From NCBI RefSeq assembly GCF_039872745.1, contig NZ_JBDPZD010000001.1:806001-870000 (forward strand): a DNA stretch of 64,000 nt. Direction: 5' to 3'. This document shows, one piece after another, positions 17,285-25,161 of this stretch. Below the pieces are notes generated by a model that saw nothing but the letters and a program-made list of their open reading frames with translations, was not told where the DNA came from and searched no databases. Position 1 is the stretch's first letter, and every line of letters starts with the position of its first letter. Origin of the DNA: Pelomonas paludis (lineage in GTDB: Bacteria; Pseudomonadota; Gammaproteobacteria; Burkholderiales; Burkholderiaceae_C). A program made the position numbers and the translations under genes.

Positions 17285-17348
17285 CTCTATCGAGGGAGAG
17301 GCAAAACCCGGCTGCCTGGCAGCGCGGCGCTCCTGACAATCGCGCCCC

Positions 17349-19058
17349 ATGCTGCTGCCAAATCTCCTTGCCTCCCGACGCGGGCGCCTCGGCGCCTTCT
17401 TCGCCCTCTATGTGACCGAGGGCATCCCCCTCGGCTTCGCCATCACCGCCATCGCCTACTACCTGCGCAAGCAGGGCGTGGGCCCGGCCGAGATTGGCGC
17501 CTTCGTCGGCTCCTTCTACGTGCCCTGGGCGTTCAAGTGGGCGTTCGGGCCCTTTGTGGACGTGTTCCGGTCCAAGCGCTTCGGCCACCGCCGGGCCTGG
17601 ATCATTGCCATGCAGCTGCTGCTCTCGGCCACCCTGGCGGTGCTGGTGGTGTTCGATCTGCCGGCCCAGCTCGGGCTCTTCACGGCCGTGCTCTTCGTGC
17701 ACAACACCTTCGGGGCGATTCAGGATGTGGCCATCGACAGCCTGGCCTGCAACACCCTGCACGAGGACGAGCGCGGTCTGGCCAACGGCCTGATGTTTGC
17801 CGGCGCCGCCATCGGGCAAGCCATCGGGGGATCGGGCGTCCTCTTCATGACGGCCTATACCGGCTTCCAGTCCAGCTTCTTCTTCGTGGCGGGCTCCATC
17901 CTGCTCATCACCTTCTTCATCGTGCTGCCGATGAAGGAGTCCGCCGTGCAGCGCATCCAGGGCGCTGCGGGTGAGGCAGGCGAGGCGGGTGCGTCCGGGG
18001 AGTCCGAGCCCTCCGGCGGCGGCCTGCGCCAGGCAGGGCGCGAGATGCGCGAGTTCGCCGTCACATCCTTCCGCTCCTTCATGGGCACCCGTGGCGCCTT
18101 TGCCGGCGTGGGCTTTTGCCTGCTGCCCATGGGCGCCATGGCCCTGGGGCTCGCGCTGCGCTCCAACCTCAGCGTCGAGTTCGGGCTCGACGAGAACGAA
18201 ACCGCCCAGCTCGAGCTCTGGAGCAACATCGTCACCGCCATCGGCATGGTGCTGGGCGGCTGGCTGTCCGACAAGCTCGGCCGCCGCAGCACCCTGTTCG
18301 TCTACTTCTGCCTCATGAGCCTGCCCACCGCCTGGCTCGCCTGGAAGCTGCAGCAACTTGGCTACGTCATGCCGCGCCCAGCCGGTGCCCGCCAGCCTGA
18401 GTTTGCGCTGCTGCTGTGGATCGCCAGCCTCGTCTACAACGTCTTCAACGGCCTCATGTACGGCACCCGTGCCGCCATCATGATGGACGTCACCAACCCC
18501 AAGGTGGCCGGCACCCAGTTCACCGCCTACATGGCCATGTCCAACCTGGCCATCGCCGTTGGTGCCACCTGGCAAGGCATCACCATCGAGGCCTTCGGCT
18601 ATCCCGTCACCCTCGGCATCGACGCCGCCGTCGGCCTGCTGCTGCTGCTGCTGCTGCCCATGATCCGCCCCCCGCGCGAAGGCGAGGAAGCGGCCGACGC
18701 CCCCGCGCGCCGCGCCCGCGGGTCCGCCTGGGTGCTGGCCCTGCTGTGCCTGGCCTGGCTGCCCTTCAGCCAATGGGGTGAGGCTTTTGGCAAGGCGCGC
18801 GGCGTGGTGGACCTGTTCTTCACCCTCATCTTCGTGATGAGCGCCGTGCTGCTCACCGCCGCCTGGGCCATGCTGCCGCGTCAGCCCCTCACCCGCGCCG
18901 CCCCCTGGATCGCGCTCGCCCTGTTGGCCGTCTACGTCCGCAAGTTCTTCGACCCTGGGCTGCCTGTGCAGCTGGCCACCGGCGTGGTCGCCCTGGCGGG
19001 CGCGGCCTTGCTGCTCGGCCTGGCGCGCCAGCGCTGGAGTGAGTTGAGCTTGAGCTGA
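17349..19058 (+). CDS. AmpG-like MFS transporter
   Basis: A 569-residue major facilitator. The N-terminal half (VTEGIPLGFAITAIAYYLRKQGVG, VPWAFKWAFGPFVD, FGAIQDVAIDSLA) carries the motifs of AmpG/SLC33-type carriers, which import muropeptides or related compounds. About 12-14 membrane helices are present with a hydrophilic central loop (residues 200-230, Gly/Glu/Ser-rich). Two extra helices near the C-terminus (after residue 450) make it longer than E. coli AmpG (491). Muropeptide recycling is a reasonable guess but not proven. No ampD or nagZ is adjacent; the next cluster, however, is devoted to envelope lipoproteins linked to peptidoglycan synthesis. Confidence 0.78.
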   Translation: MLLPNLLASRRGRLGAFFALYVTEGIPLGFAITAIAYYLRKQGVGPAEIGAFVGSFYVPWAFKWAFGPFVDVFRSKRFGHRRAWIIAMQLLLSATLAVLVVFDLPAQLGLFTAVLFVHNTFGAIQDVAIDSLACNTLHEDERGLANGLMFAGAAIGQAIGGSGVLFMTAYTGFQSSFFFVAGSILLITFFIVLPMKESAVQRIQGAAGEAGEAGASGESEPSGGGLRQAGREMREFAVTSFRSFMGTRGAFAGVGFCLLPMGAMALGLALRSNLSVEFGLDENETAQLELWSNIVTAIGMVLGGWLSDKLGRRSTLFVYFCLMSLPTAWLAWKLQQLGYVMPRPAGARQPEFALLLWIASLVYNVFNGLMYGTRAAIMMDVTNPKVAGTQFTAYMAMSNLAIAVGATWQGITIEAFGYPVTLGIDAAVGLLLLLLLPMIRPPREGEEAADAPARRARGSAWVLALLCLAWLPFSQWGEAFGKARGVVDLFFTLIFVMSAVLLTAAWAMLPRQPLTRAAPWIALALLAVYVRKFFDPGLPVQLATGVVALAGAALLLGLARQRWSELSLS

Positions 19059-19245
19059 GCTGACGCTGCTGTCGCCGCCCGCTCGCGTCGCCCGCCGTGG
19101 CTCGCACGATATGAAATTCGCCCGAAAGGCTCACGCAAAGCGCCCTTCGGGCTAGGGATTCGCTTGTGATTTTCACCGGGGCTTTTTTGCGGACGCGCTG
19201 ATACATTGACCCGCCTTTGCCGCCACGGCCCTGAGGAGGGGATCC

Positions 19246-20802
19246 ATGCCTACAACAATGTCGCGCCTTCGCATGCTCGGGGCGCTAGTCATCGTCGTTT
19301 TGCTCTCGGGCTGCGCGGCGACACAAAGCCACGACAAGCACGCCGAAAACGTGCAGCAGGCTGCGCGCTCTGGCGGTGGCTTTGCCGCCGCCCTGGCCCA
19401 GCACGAAGCCAGTGCCACCTCTGACGACCAGAAGAAGGCCCTGCTCTACAACCTGGAGCGCGGCGAGCTGCTGGCACTGAACCGCCGCTACGCCGACAGC
19501 ATCGAGGCCCTGACCCTGGCCGACGTCAAGGTCAAGGAATGGGAAGAAGCCGCCAAGACCAGCCCCGACAAGCTGCTGGGCACCCTCGGCGCCGCCACCA
19601 TCAGCGAGCGGCTCAAGCCCTATGAGGGGCAAGACTACGAAAAGGTCTTCCTGACCACGCGTCTGGCCCTGAACCGGCTGGTGCTGGGTGACCTGGACAA
19701 CGCCCGCGTCGAGATCAAGCGCACGCACGAGCGCGAGGCCGTGATCGCCGAGTTCCGCGCCAAGGAAACCGCCAAGGCCGAGGCCGAGGCCAAGGAGAAG
19801 GGCGCTGATGCCAAGGGCAAGGAGCTCAACGGCTACCCGGTCGAGACCCTGAACGACCCGGCCGTGCTCAAGCTCAAGAACGGCTACCAGAACGCGCTCA
19901 GCCACTACCTCAGCGGCTTCGTCTACGAAGTGCTCGGTGAAGACGGCCTGGCCGCCCCGGGCTACCGCAAGGCCATCGAGCTGCGCCCCGAAGTGCCGCT
20001 GCTGGAAGAAGGCCTGCGTGGCCTCGACCAGCGCACCTCCTTCACCCACAAGCGCCGCCAGGCCAAGACCGACGTGCTGCTGATCGTCGAGGCTGGCACC
20101 TCGCCAGCGCGCAAGCCCAAGGCCTTCACGGTGCCGGTGCCTATTTCCGGCCGCCTCAATTCGGTCAGCATCTCCTACCCCGTGATCGAGCCCTCCAAGG
20201 AGCCGCTGCTCACGGGCCTCACCCTGGGCGGCGCCGACTTCAAGCTGGAGCCGGTGGTCGATGTGGACCTGATGGCCCGCCGCGCCTTGAGCGACGAGAT
20301 GCCCGGCATGGTGCTGCGCGGCATCACCCGCGCCATCGTCAAGGGCACGGTCCAGAACGAGCTGCAAAAGCGTGCCGGCCTGTTTGGCGCCGTGGTGGGC
20401 CTGGCCGCGTCGGTCGTCACCGAGCAGGCCGACGACCGCATGTGGCGCATGCTGCCCGGCCGCGTCTACCTGGCGCGTGGCTATCTGGAGCCCGGCGAGC
20501 ACCGCCTGGTCTTCAATGGCCAGCCCGTGGGCGAGCCCATCAAGATCGATGGTCAGTACGCCGTGCTCAACCTGCGCCTCTTCGAAGGCCAGTGGGTGGC
20601 GCACGACGTGGCCAAGTTCGGCCGCCTGGTGGCGCCGCCCCCGGCAGCTGCTGCGCCTGCGGCCACCTCGGCCGTGGTTTCGGGTAAGGTTGAGGCGCCC
20701 GCTGCGGTCAAGCCGGCCGCCAAGCCCGCTGCTGCCAAGCCGGCAGCCAAGCCTGCGGCAGCCCCGGCCAAGCCGGCAGCAGCGGCCTCCAAGCCCAATT
20801 GA
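19246..20802 (+). CDS. COG3014-type lipoprotein with TPR-like repeats
   Basis: A 518-residue lipoprotein: lipobox LLSGC with the acylated Cys at residue 23, no Asp at +2, so outer-membrane sorting is likely. The body has helical TPR-like segments (LLYNLERGELLALNRRYADSIEAL, then YRKAIELRPEVPLLEEGL) and a beta-rich second half. The last 50 residues are an Ala/Lys/Pro-rich tail that could reach through or bind peptidoglycan. COG3014 proteins occur with LpoB and YcfL homologues in many Gammaproteobacteria and Betaproteobacteria, as here. A second in-frame ATG at 19258 could also serve as start. Function is unknown; a scaffold for the LpoB complex is an inference. Confidence 0.72.
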   Translation: MPTTMSRLRMLGALVIVVLLSGCAATQSHDKHAENVQQAARSGGGFAAALAQHEASATSDDQKKALLYNLERGELLALNRRYADSIEALTLADVKVKEWEEAAKTSPDKLLGTLGAATISERLKPYEGQDYEKVFLTTRLALNRLVLGDLDNARVEIKRTHEREAVIAEFRAKETAKAEAEAKEKGADAKGKELNGYPVETLNDPAVLKLKNGYQNALSHYLSGFVYEVLGEDGLAAPGYRKAIELRPEVPLLEEGLRGLDQRTSFTHKRRQAKTDVLLIVEAGTSPARKPKAFTVPVPISGRLNSVSISYPVIEPSKEPLLTGLTLGGADFKLEPVVDVDLMARRALSDEMPGMVLRGITRAIVKGTVQNELQKRAGLFGAVVGLAASVVTEQADDRMWRMLPGRVYLARGYLEPGEHRLVFNGQPVGEPIKIDGQYAVLNLRLFEGQWVAHDVAKFGRLVAPPPAAAAPAATSAVVSGKVEAPAAVKPAAKPAAAKPAAKPAAAPAKPAAAASKPN

Positions 20803-20822
20803 TCGAGCGACCCAGGAGCGCA

Positions 20823-21221
20823 ATGATGAATCGCAGGATCCTTTCCCTGGCCGCAGCCGCCTGTGTAGCCATGCTGGCCACCGCGCTGCCGGCCCAGGCC
20901 GACGACGACACCACCAGCCCCGCCATTGCCGCCAAGCTGGCGCTGCGCGGCAAGCCCAATGGCGTCAAGGTCGCCGAGATGCGCCTGGTGCGCAAGGCCG
21001 ATGTGCTGGTGGTGCAGGCCGACCTCTACAACGTCACCAAGAAGAACCGCACGGTCTTCTACCGCTTCCGCTGGCTCGACAGCGACGGCAGCCAGGTCGG
21101 CGATGGCGAGGCCTGGAAGCAACTGCCCGTGATGGGCGAGCAGACCCAGACCATCAAGGGCGTGGCGCCCACCTCGGCCGTGGTCGATCTGCGCCTCGAA
21201 ATGAACGTCGAAATCAACTGA
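20823..21221 (+). CDS. YcfL-family secreted protein
   Basis: A 132-residue protein with a signal peptide (cut after AQA near residue 24), then one beta-rich DUF1425/YcfL domain: VAEMRLVRKADVLVVQADLYNVTKKNRTVFYRFRWLDSDG is shortened here to its core NVTKKNRTVFYRFRWLDSDG (residues 69-88). The C-terminus is LRLEMNVEIN. E. coli YcfL is encoded directly before lpoB, the same order as here, but its role is unknown. Unlike E. coli YcfL this copy has no lipobox Cys, so it is probably periplasmic and soluble. It begins 20 bases after the COG3014 gene with an AGGAG ribosome site; ATG 20823 and 20826 are both usable. Confidence 0.75.
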   Translation: MMNRRILSLAAAACVAMLATALPAQADDDTTSPAIAAKLALRGKPNGVKVAEMRLVRKADVLVVQADLYNVTKKNRTVFYRFRWLDSDGSQVGDGEAWKQLPVMGEQTQTIKGVAPTSAVVDLRLEMNVEIN

Positions 21222-21238
21222 CCCCCGGGAGACCCGCC

Positions 21239-21424
21239 ATGACCACCCGTACCTCTTTCGTTGTGCTGGCCGCCGCCTTGGCCGCTTCCCTGCTTTGCGG
21301 CTGTGAGACCGTGTCCTCGCCCGTCGTGCGCCTGCAGCGCCAGGTCAACCACGCGGATGCCCAGCCCGCTGCGCCCGCCCAGCAGGCCACGCCCGCCCCG
21401 GCCCAGGACGCCGCCGCTCACTGA
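21239..21424 (+). CDS. Mini-lipoprotein, truncated LpoB paralogue
   Basis: A 61-residue lipoprotein with lipobox LLCGC (Cys22). Right after it comes ETVSSPVVRLQRQVN, which is identical to the same stretch of the next gene, LpoB, also starting at its Cys22. It then diverges into a 20-residue Ala/Pro/Gln tail and stops. The shared segment is about 88% identical in DNA, so this is a partial tandem duplication of the lpoB 5' end, either a decayed copy or a new small lipoprotein. A good ribosome site (GGGAGA) precedes the ATG. Function unknown. Confidence 0.7.
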   Translation: MTTRTSFVVLAAALAASLLCGCETVSSPVVRLQRQVNHADAQPAAPAQQATPAPAQDAAAH

Positions 21425-21443
21425 TTCCAAGAAGGACCCCGTC

Positions 21444-22049
21444 ATGAAACTCAAGACCTCCCTGGCCGTGCTGCTGCCGGTGCTGGCCGCCCTGAGCCTG
21501 AGTGCCTGTGAAACCGTCTCCTCGCCCGTTGTGCGCCTGCAGCGCCAGGTCAACTACGGCGACGCCAAGTCCACCGAGCTGGTCACCAACGAATTCGGCT
21601 CCACCGACCTGCAGATGATTGCCGAGAAGATGGTTGGCAGCCTGCTTGAGACCGGCATCTTCCAGGGCCGTCCCACGGTGACCATCTCCACCGTCAAGAA
21701 CAAGACCAGCGAGTACATCGACACCACCAATGTCATGAACTCCATCCAGACGGCATTGGTCAAGTCCGGCAAGGTGCGCTTCACCCGCTCCATCCAGGAA
21801 ATGCAGGCCGGCGTTGACGAGCTGCAGCGCCAGAACCAAAGCGGCCTCTACAAGAACAACACCACCGCCAAGGTGGGCCAGATGACGGCGGCCAAGTACC
21901 AGCTCGAAGGCGAGCTGACCTCCATCGTCAAGCAAAACTCCTCGACCAAGGATGTGTTCTACAAGTTCACGCTGAAGATGTTCGACGTGGCCGAGGGCAC
22001 CATCGAGTGGCAAGAGGAAAAAGAAATCCGCAAGACCACCAAGCGCTGA
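21444..22049 (+). CDS. lpoB: Penicillin-binding protein activator LpoB homologue
   Basis: A 201-residue outer-membrane lipoprotein: lipobox SLSAC (Cys22), then a LpoB domain with FGSTDLQMIAEKMVGSLLETGIF, TVSTVKNKTSEYIDT (given as VKNKTSEYIDT in the gene) and YQLEGELTSIVKQNSSTKDVFYKFTLKM towards the end. In E. coli LpoB spans the periplasm and activates the PBP1b peptidoglycan polymerase. This version lacks the long disordered linker of E. coli LpoB and is thus closer to the compact COG3417 type. It is flanked by YcfL and CsgG-like proteins, as in other Proteobacteria. The partner synthase is not encoded in this window. Confidence 0.8.
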   Translation: MKLKTSLAVLLPVLAALSLSACETVSSPVVRLQRQVNYGDAKSTELVTNEFGSTDLQMIAEKMVGSLLETGIFQGRPTVTISTVKNKTSEYIDTTNVMNSIQTALVKSGKVRFTRSIQEMQAGVDELQRQNQSGLYKNNTTAKVGQMTAAKYQLEGELTSIVKQNSSTKDVFYKFTLKMFDVAEGTIEWQEEKEIRKTTKR

Positions 22050-22060
22050 GGAGTACCGGC

Positions 22061-22912
22061 ATGCAACGACGCAACCTCCTGCTGGCCAGCATCCTGCTGG
22101 CCACGGCCGGCCTCGCCGCCGCCCAGACCGGCCCCAAGATCGCCGTCACCGACCTGGCCTACACCGAGAACGTGCGCCAGTACTTCGAGGTCGGCACCAG
22201 CAGCAGCACGGGCACCGTGCACGCCGGGCCCATGCACCTGGCGGCCACGCAGCAAAGCAGCGGCACCTATGTGGCTGGCACCTACAGCTACATGGAGCAG
22301 CGCGAGCTCGGCTCCTTCACCAACGACATCAAGGGCGCCATCCTCAAGGGCGGCGCCTTCCGTCTGGTGCAGGCCAAGGCCTTCGATGCCGGCATGCCCC
22401 AGCCCACCAAGGCCGAGCAGGTGCTGCAGCAGGTCAAGACCGGCAAGATGGCCCAGCCCGTGCGCCAGCCCCAGGTCAAGGACATCGTCGACCGCATCAA
22501 GAAGGGCGAGTTCCCCGGCGCCGACTTCGTGCTCTTCGGCACCCTCAGCAGCCTCGAATTCCGCGACAGCCTCTCGCCGCTGCAAGGCTCCACCAGCTCC
22601 ACCCACCAGTTCACGCTCGACCTGGTCGCCGACTTCTCGCTAATCAACACCAAGACCCTCGAGATCAAGTCGGCCTTCAGCGCCCAGGGCAACGGTGGCG
22701 ACATCAAGATGCTGTCCAACCGTGGCGACATCCAGCCGCCCAACCGCGGCAAGGTGATGCGCGAGACCTCGCAGTCGCTCGCCCTGTCCGTCTACCAGCA
22801 GATGGCTGATCAGCTGGGCCTGCCCGCGCCCATGGACCCCGCCACCGGCCGCGTCACGCCGCCCAACGCACCGCCCCAGCCGACCAAGAGCGAGGCCGTG
22901 ATCCTGCGTTGA
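22061..22912 (+). CDS. CsgG-like secreted protein of the LpoB cluster
   Basis: A 283-residue protein with a signal peptide (cut near residue 21, AAAQ) and a fold resembling CsgG/LpoB-type N-terminal domains: PKIAVTDLAYTENVRQYFEV at the start, LGSFTNDIKGAILKGGAFRLVQA and GADFVLFGTLSSLEF in the middle. The alternation of a TLxY-like start, a helix and a strand ending in G(T/E)L resembles LpoB, so it may be a distant paralogue. The last 25 residues are Pro-rich. It has a strong AGGAG ribosome site 12 bases after lpoB. Probable periplasmic partner of the lipoproteins; the specific role is unknown. Confidence 0.65.
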   Translation: MQRRNLLLASILLATAGLAAAQTGPKIAVTDLAYTENVRQYFEVGTSSSTGTVHAGPMHLAATQQSSGTYVAGTYSYMEQRELGSFTNDIKGAILKGGAFRLVQAKAFDAGMPQPTKAEQVLQQVKTGKMAQPVRQPQVKDIVDRIKKGEFPGADFVLFGTLSSLEFRDSLSPLQGSTSSTHQFTLDLVADFSLINTKTLEIKSAFSAQGNGGDIKMLSNRGDIQPPNRGKVMRETSQSLALSVYQQMADQLGLPAPMDPATGRVTPPNAPPQPTKSEAVILR

Positions 22913-23841
22913 GAGGCCGCTGGCAGCTCGTCACGCTCCTGGCCCTGTCGCTCATCACACTGAGCGGCGGCGGCCCGGCGCTGGCGCAAAGCGCTGCTGA
23001 ACCGGCGCCCTCCTGGCGCCTTGTCCCCCCCGTCCTGCCCGGCGCTGCCAGCATCTGGCTGCGTGGCGCCCTGAGCGGCCCGCCCTCCGTGCGCGTCTGG
23101 TGGGTGCCCGGCTCCGGCTGCCCCGGCTTCATGCCCAGTGGCCAGGCCTGGCTCAACGCCTGGCCCGACGCCGAGATCCGCGTGCTGCACAAGCCCGGTA
23201 TCGATGCCCAAGGCCGCTGTGCCGCCGACTTCCCCCGGCAAGACCGCCTGCGCGACTGGGCCCATGCCGCCCGGCTCGCCATCCAAAGCGCTGCCACCAG
23301 CGCCCAGCCGCTCAGCCCTTTGCCCACCCTGCTCGTCGGCCTCAGTGAAGGCGGCGAGATCCTGGCCGCGCTGGCGCCCACCGTCGAGGGGCTCAGCGGC
23401 GTCCTGCTCATCGCATCACCCGGGCTCGACCCCCAGGCCTGGGCCGCCGACCAAGCCGCCCGCGAGCACGACACCGCCGGCTGGCGCGAGCTGCTCGCCC
23501 AGGCCAGCAGCGCCGCGCCCGACGACACCCTGCTCGACGGCCGCTCCCTCGGCTACTGGCGTGACCTGCTGCAGTGGCACCAGCAAGCCAACCTGCTCGC
23601 CCTGCCCGTGCCCCTCGCCCGCGTCTGGGGCGAGCACGACGAACGCATCCCGCCATCGGCCTACGCGCGCTTCGCTGCCCTTGCGGCTGCGCGTAATGCT
23701 GGTTGGTGCGACTGGTCTGTGCCCAGCGCCAACCATGCGCTGCAAGGCCCGGAGGGCGACGGCATTGCTCGCCTCATCAGTCGCCTGTCGGCCTGGTCGC
23801 GGCGGGGGGCTGGCGGCTCGGTGTGCGCGGCGTGGCCTTGA
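22909..23841 (+). CDS. Secreted alpha/beta hydrolase-like protein
   Basis: A 310-residue protein starting with TTG at 22909 (overlapping the preceding stop) and a signal peptide ending near AQS. It shows an alpha/beta-hydrolase layout: an early loop VWWVPGSGCPGFMP, the nucleophile elbow GLSEGG (Ser near residue 145), an Asp in VWGEHDERIPP and a His in SANHALQG. All three catalytic positions are in the expected order. Substrate unknown. It may be the last gene of the lipoprotein operon. TTG starts are unusual; the next Met is far inside, so the start is supported mainly by the signal peptide it exposes. Confidence 0.65.
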   Translation: MRGRWQLVTLLALSLITLSGGGPALAQSAAEPAPSWRLVPPVLPGAASIWLRGALSGPPSVRVWWVPGSGCPGFMPSGQAWLNAWPDAEIRVLHKPGIDAQGRCAADFPRQDRLRDWAHAARLAIQSAATSAQPLSPLPTLLVGLSEGGEILAALAPTVEGLSGVLLIASPGLDPQAWAADQAAREHDTAGWRELLAQASSAAPDDTLLDGRSLGYWRDLLQWHQQANLLALPVPLARVWGEHDERIPPSAYARFAALAAARNAGWCDWSVPSANHALQGPEGDGIARLISRLSAWSRRGAGGSVCAAWP

Positions 23842-23893
23842 CGTGTGTGGTGTGGCGCTGAAGCTGGTGCCTGGTGCTGAGTGTGGGTTGGCA

Positions 23894-24113
23894 AAGGCCC
23901 GCCCGGGCTGGCTGGGGCGCTCCAGTTGAGGCGGTCGCTGCGCGACTGCCCTGCGGTGCTCGGTTTGCGGGGCCGCGCCGAACTCGCGCCGCTACGCTCT
24001 GCTCGAACAGGCGGCGCGAAGTCAGTCGTTGAAGTTCGCTTCGCTCACGCCCCGCAAACCTCCGCTCCTCGGCGCCTCAAAAGTCCGCGCCCCAGCCAGC
24101 CCGGGCGGGCCTT
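23894..24113 (+). repeat. Nested inverted-repeat element (about 220 bp)
   Basis: The outer arms are 27 bases and perfectly inverted: 23894-23920 and 24087-24113. Inside is a second pair, GGTTTGCGGGGC at 23962-23973 and GCCCCGCAAACC at 24049-24060. The central part, rich in CGAACTCGCGCC-like and GCTTCGCTCACG-like stretches, resembles dispersed intergenic palindromic repeats that I associate with Burkholderiales. No coding sequence is seen in 23842-24287. The element lies at the border of the low-GC, cassette-like region. Strand is arbitrary. Confidence 0.7.
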
Positions 24114-24287
24114 GGTGCGTGACGCTGGGTGTCTGCGTAGAAAGTGCAAAAACTAGGGGCGGCAATATGCAGACTGGCAAGTGCCGCGCAAGGGAGCAGC
24201 GCCCCTATGAATCAATGACTTGGACCTTATGGTCGTGGCATTATTTGTCAGCCGTCTGCATTACGCAGACTGGCGACAACACGCTGA

Positions 24288-24617
24288 ATGGCAATGCTTC
24301 CGCCGATCCCTGCGCAGTACACAGCCTTTCTCGCGGCGCATGGCGCCTTCGAGGGTTTCACAACCGGTGAGGGGCGACCCGGCTACGTGGCTCTTTGGCC
24401 GATGGCGGAGATCAACGGCAACAACGCCGACATACAGGTTCAGGACTACGCGCCCGGCTTCGTAGCGTTTGCTGGTGACGGGGGCGGTGAGGTGCTGGCC
24501 TTCGACGCATCAGGGGCGGTATTTCTGCTGCCGATGGTTGGTGTGGAGCCGCAGTACGCAATCAAGATCGCGGACTCGTTCGCAGAGTTGGAGGCTCGCT
24601 TTGAGATCGCCAGTTAG
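24288..24617 (+). CDS. SUKH (SMI1/KNR4)-type immunity-like protein
   Basis: A 109-residue protein with the compact SMI1/KNR4 pattern: IPAQYTAFLAAHGAFEGF at the N-terminus, then GYVALWPMAEI, PGFVAFAGDGGGEVLAFD and a final acidic SFAELEARFEI. SUKH proteins are often immunity partners of contact-dependent or polymorphic toxins, but no toxin is adjacent, so it is an orphan. An ATG at 24294 is an alternative start; neither has a clear ribosome site. The TAG stop overlaps an attC-like palindrome, the arrangement normal for integron cassettes. Base composition is less GC-rich than the surroundings. Confidence 0.72.
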   Translation: MAMLPPIPAQYTAFLAAHGAFEGFTTGEGRPGYVALWPMAEINGNNADIQVQDYAPGFVAFAGDGGGEVLAFDASGAVFLLPMVGVEPQYAIKIADSFAELEARFEIAS

Positions 24618-24668
24618 CCTACCGTTGGAGCGGACCGCCTTCGGCGTCCGCTCATCTTCACGTGCAGC
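24617..24668 (+). repeat. Degenerate attC-like recombination site
   Basis: Beginning within the stop codon of the SUKH gene is GCCTACC, then GTTGGAGCGGACCGCC, TTCGGCG, TCCGCTCATCTTCAC and GTGCAGC. The GAGCGGAC/GTCCGCTC arms form an imperfect hairpin around TTCG. From memory, the layout is very close to environmental cassette attC sites, where GCCTAAC opens the site and GTTAGGC closes it. Here both outer core sites carry mutations (GCCTACC, GTGCAGC), so it is probably inactive. Confidence 0.5.
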
Positions 24669-24683
24669 ATCACTGGGAGTGGT

Positions 24684-25106
24684 ATGAAGTACGACGATGC
24701 AAGTTGGCACTACGGGGGAGACTTCCCGGCTGACCAACCGGAAGCACATGGCGGGACCCACATCGCGCTTTTCCTCAGATGGTGCTTCTCCAAGGGTTGG
24801 GCCGGCGAGCTGCACACCGAAGAGGAGCCGGACGCCGTCACCCGAGTGGTTCAGGGGCGCGAGTCGGCAACAGCGTTTCTCTTCAAGTATTGCGATGGCA
24901 AGTTCACCGACGAAGACTTGAACGACGAAGGCAATGCTTTCGCCACAAGGTACTACGGCGAAAACGGGCTGTACCTCAACGATTACGCTGAGCACTTCGG
25001 CGATCAGATGTACGTTGCATCAGAGGGCGCGCACGACTTCGCAAAGTTCACGGCCATGCTGAATTCAAGACTAGCCAGCGGAGTCCTGGAAAGGCCGACA
25101 ACATGA
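24684..25106 (+). CDS. DUF7832-like orphan immunity protein
   Basis: A 140-residue acidic cytoplasmic protein: MKYDDASWHYGGDFP, HGGTHIALFLRWCFSKGW and ENGLYLNDYAEHFGDQMYVA are typical of a small family (DUF7832) that occurs near polymorphic toxins and in cassette arrays. No signal peptide or membrane segment is present. GGGAG stands six bases before the ATG. Codon use is less GC3-biased than in neighbouring genes, supporting horizontal origin. No toxin partner is seen. The family assignment is from memory and moderately sure; the immunity role is inferred. Confidence 0.65.
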   Translation: MKYDDASWHYGGDFPADQPEAHGGTHIALFLRWCFSKGWAGELHTEEEPDAVTRVVQGRESATAFLFKYCDGKFTDEDLNDEGNAFATRYYGENGLYLNDYAEHFGDQMYVASEGAHDFAKFTAMLNSRLASGVLERPTT

Positions 25107-25122
25107 ACAACGTTGGCGTGAT

Positions 25123-25157
25123 GCCGAACCCTTCGCATCAGCGGACGCTGACGCAGT
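25123..25157 (+). repeat. Probable 5' half of a second attC-like site
   Basis: Seventeen bases after the DUF7832 stop, GCCGAACCCTTCGCATCAGC followed by GGACGCTGACG resembles the left half of an attC site (GCCTAACCCTTCG...AAGCGGACGC). No right half (GTTRRRY) follows; the sequence passes straight into the 3' end of the convergent glutamine amidotransferase gene at 25162. This looks like a truncated array end. Confidence 0.4.
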
Positions 25158-25161
25158 CCCC

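Noticed and set aside
19059..19245. A terminator and promoter between the MFS gene and the lipoprotein operon
   Set aside because: There is a short GCCC-TTCG-GGC stem without T-run, and a TACATT box without a clear -35; too weak to list.
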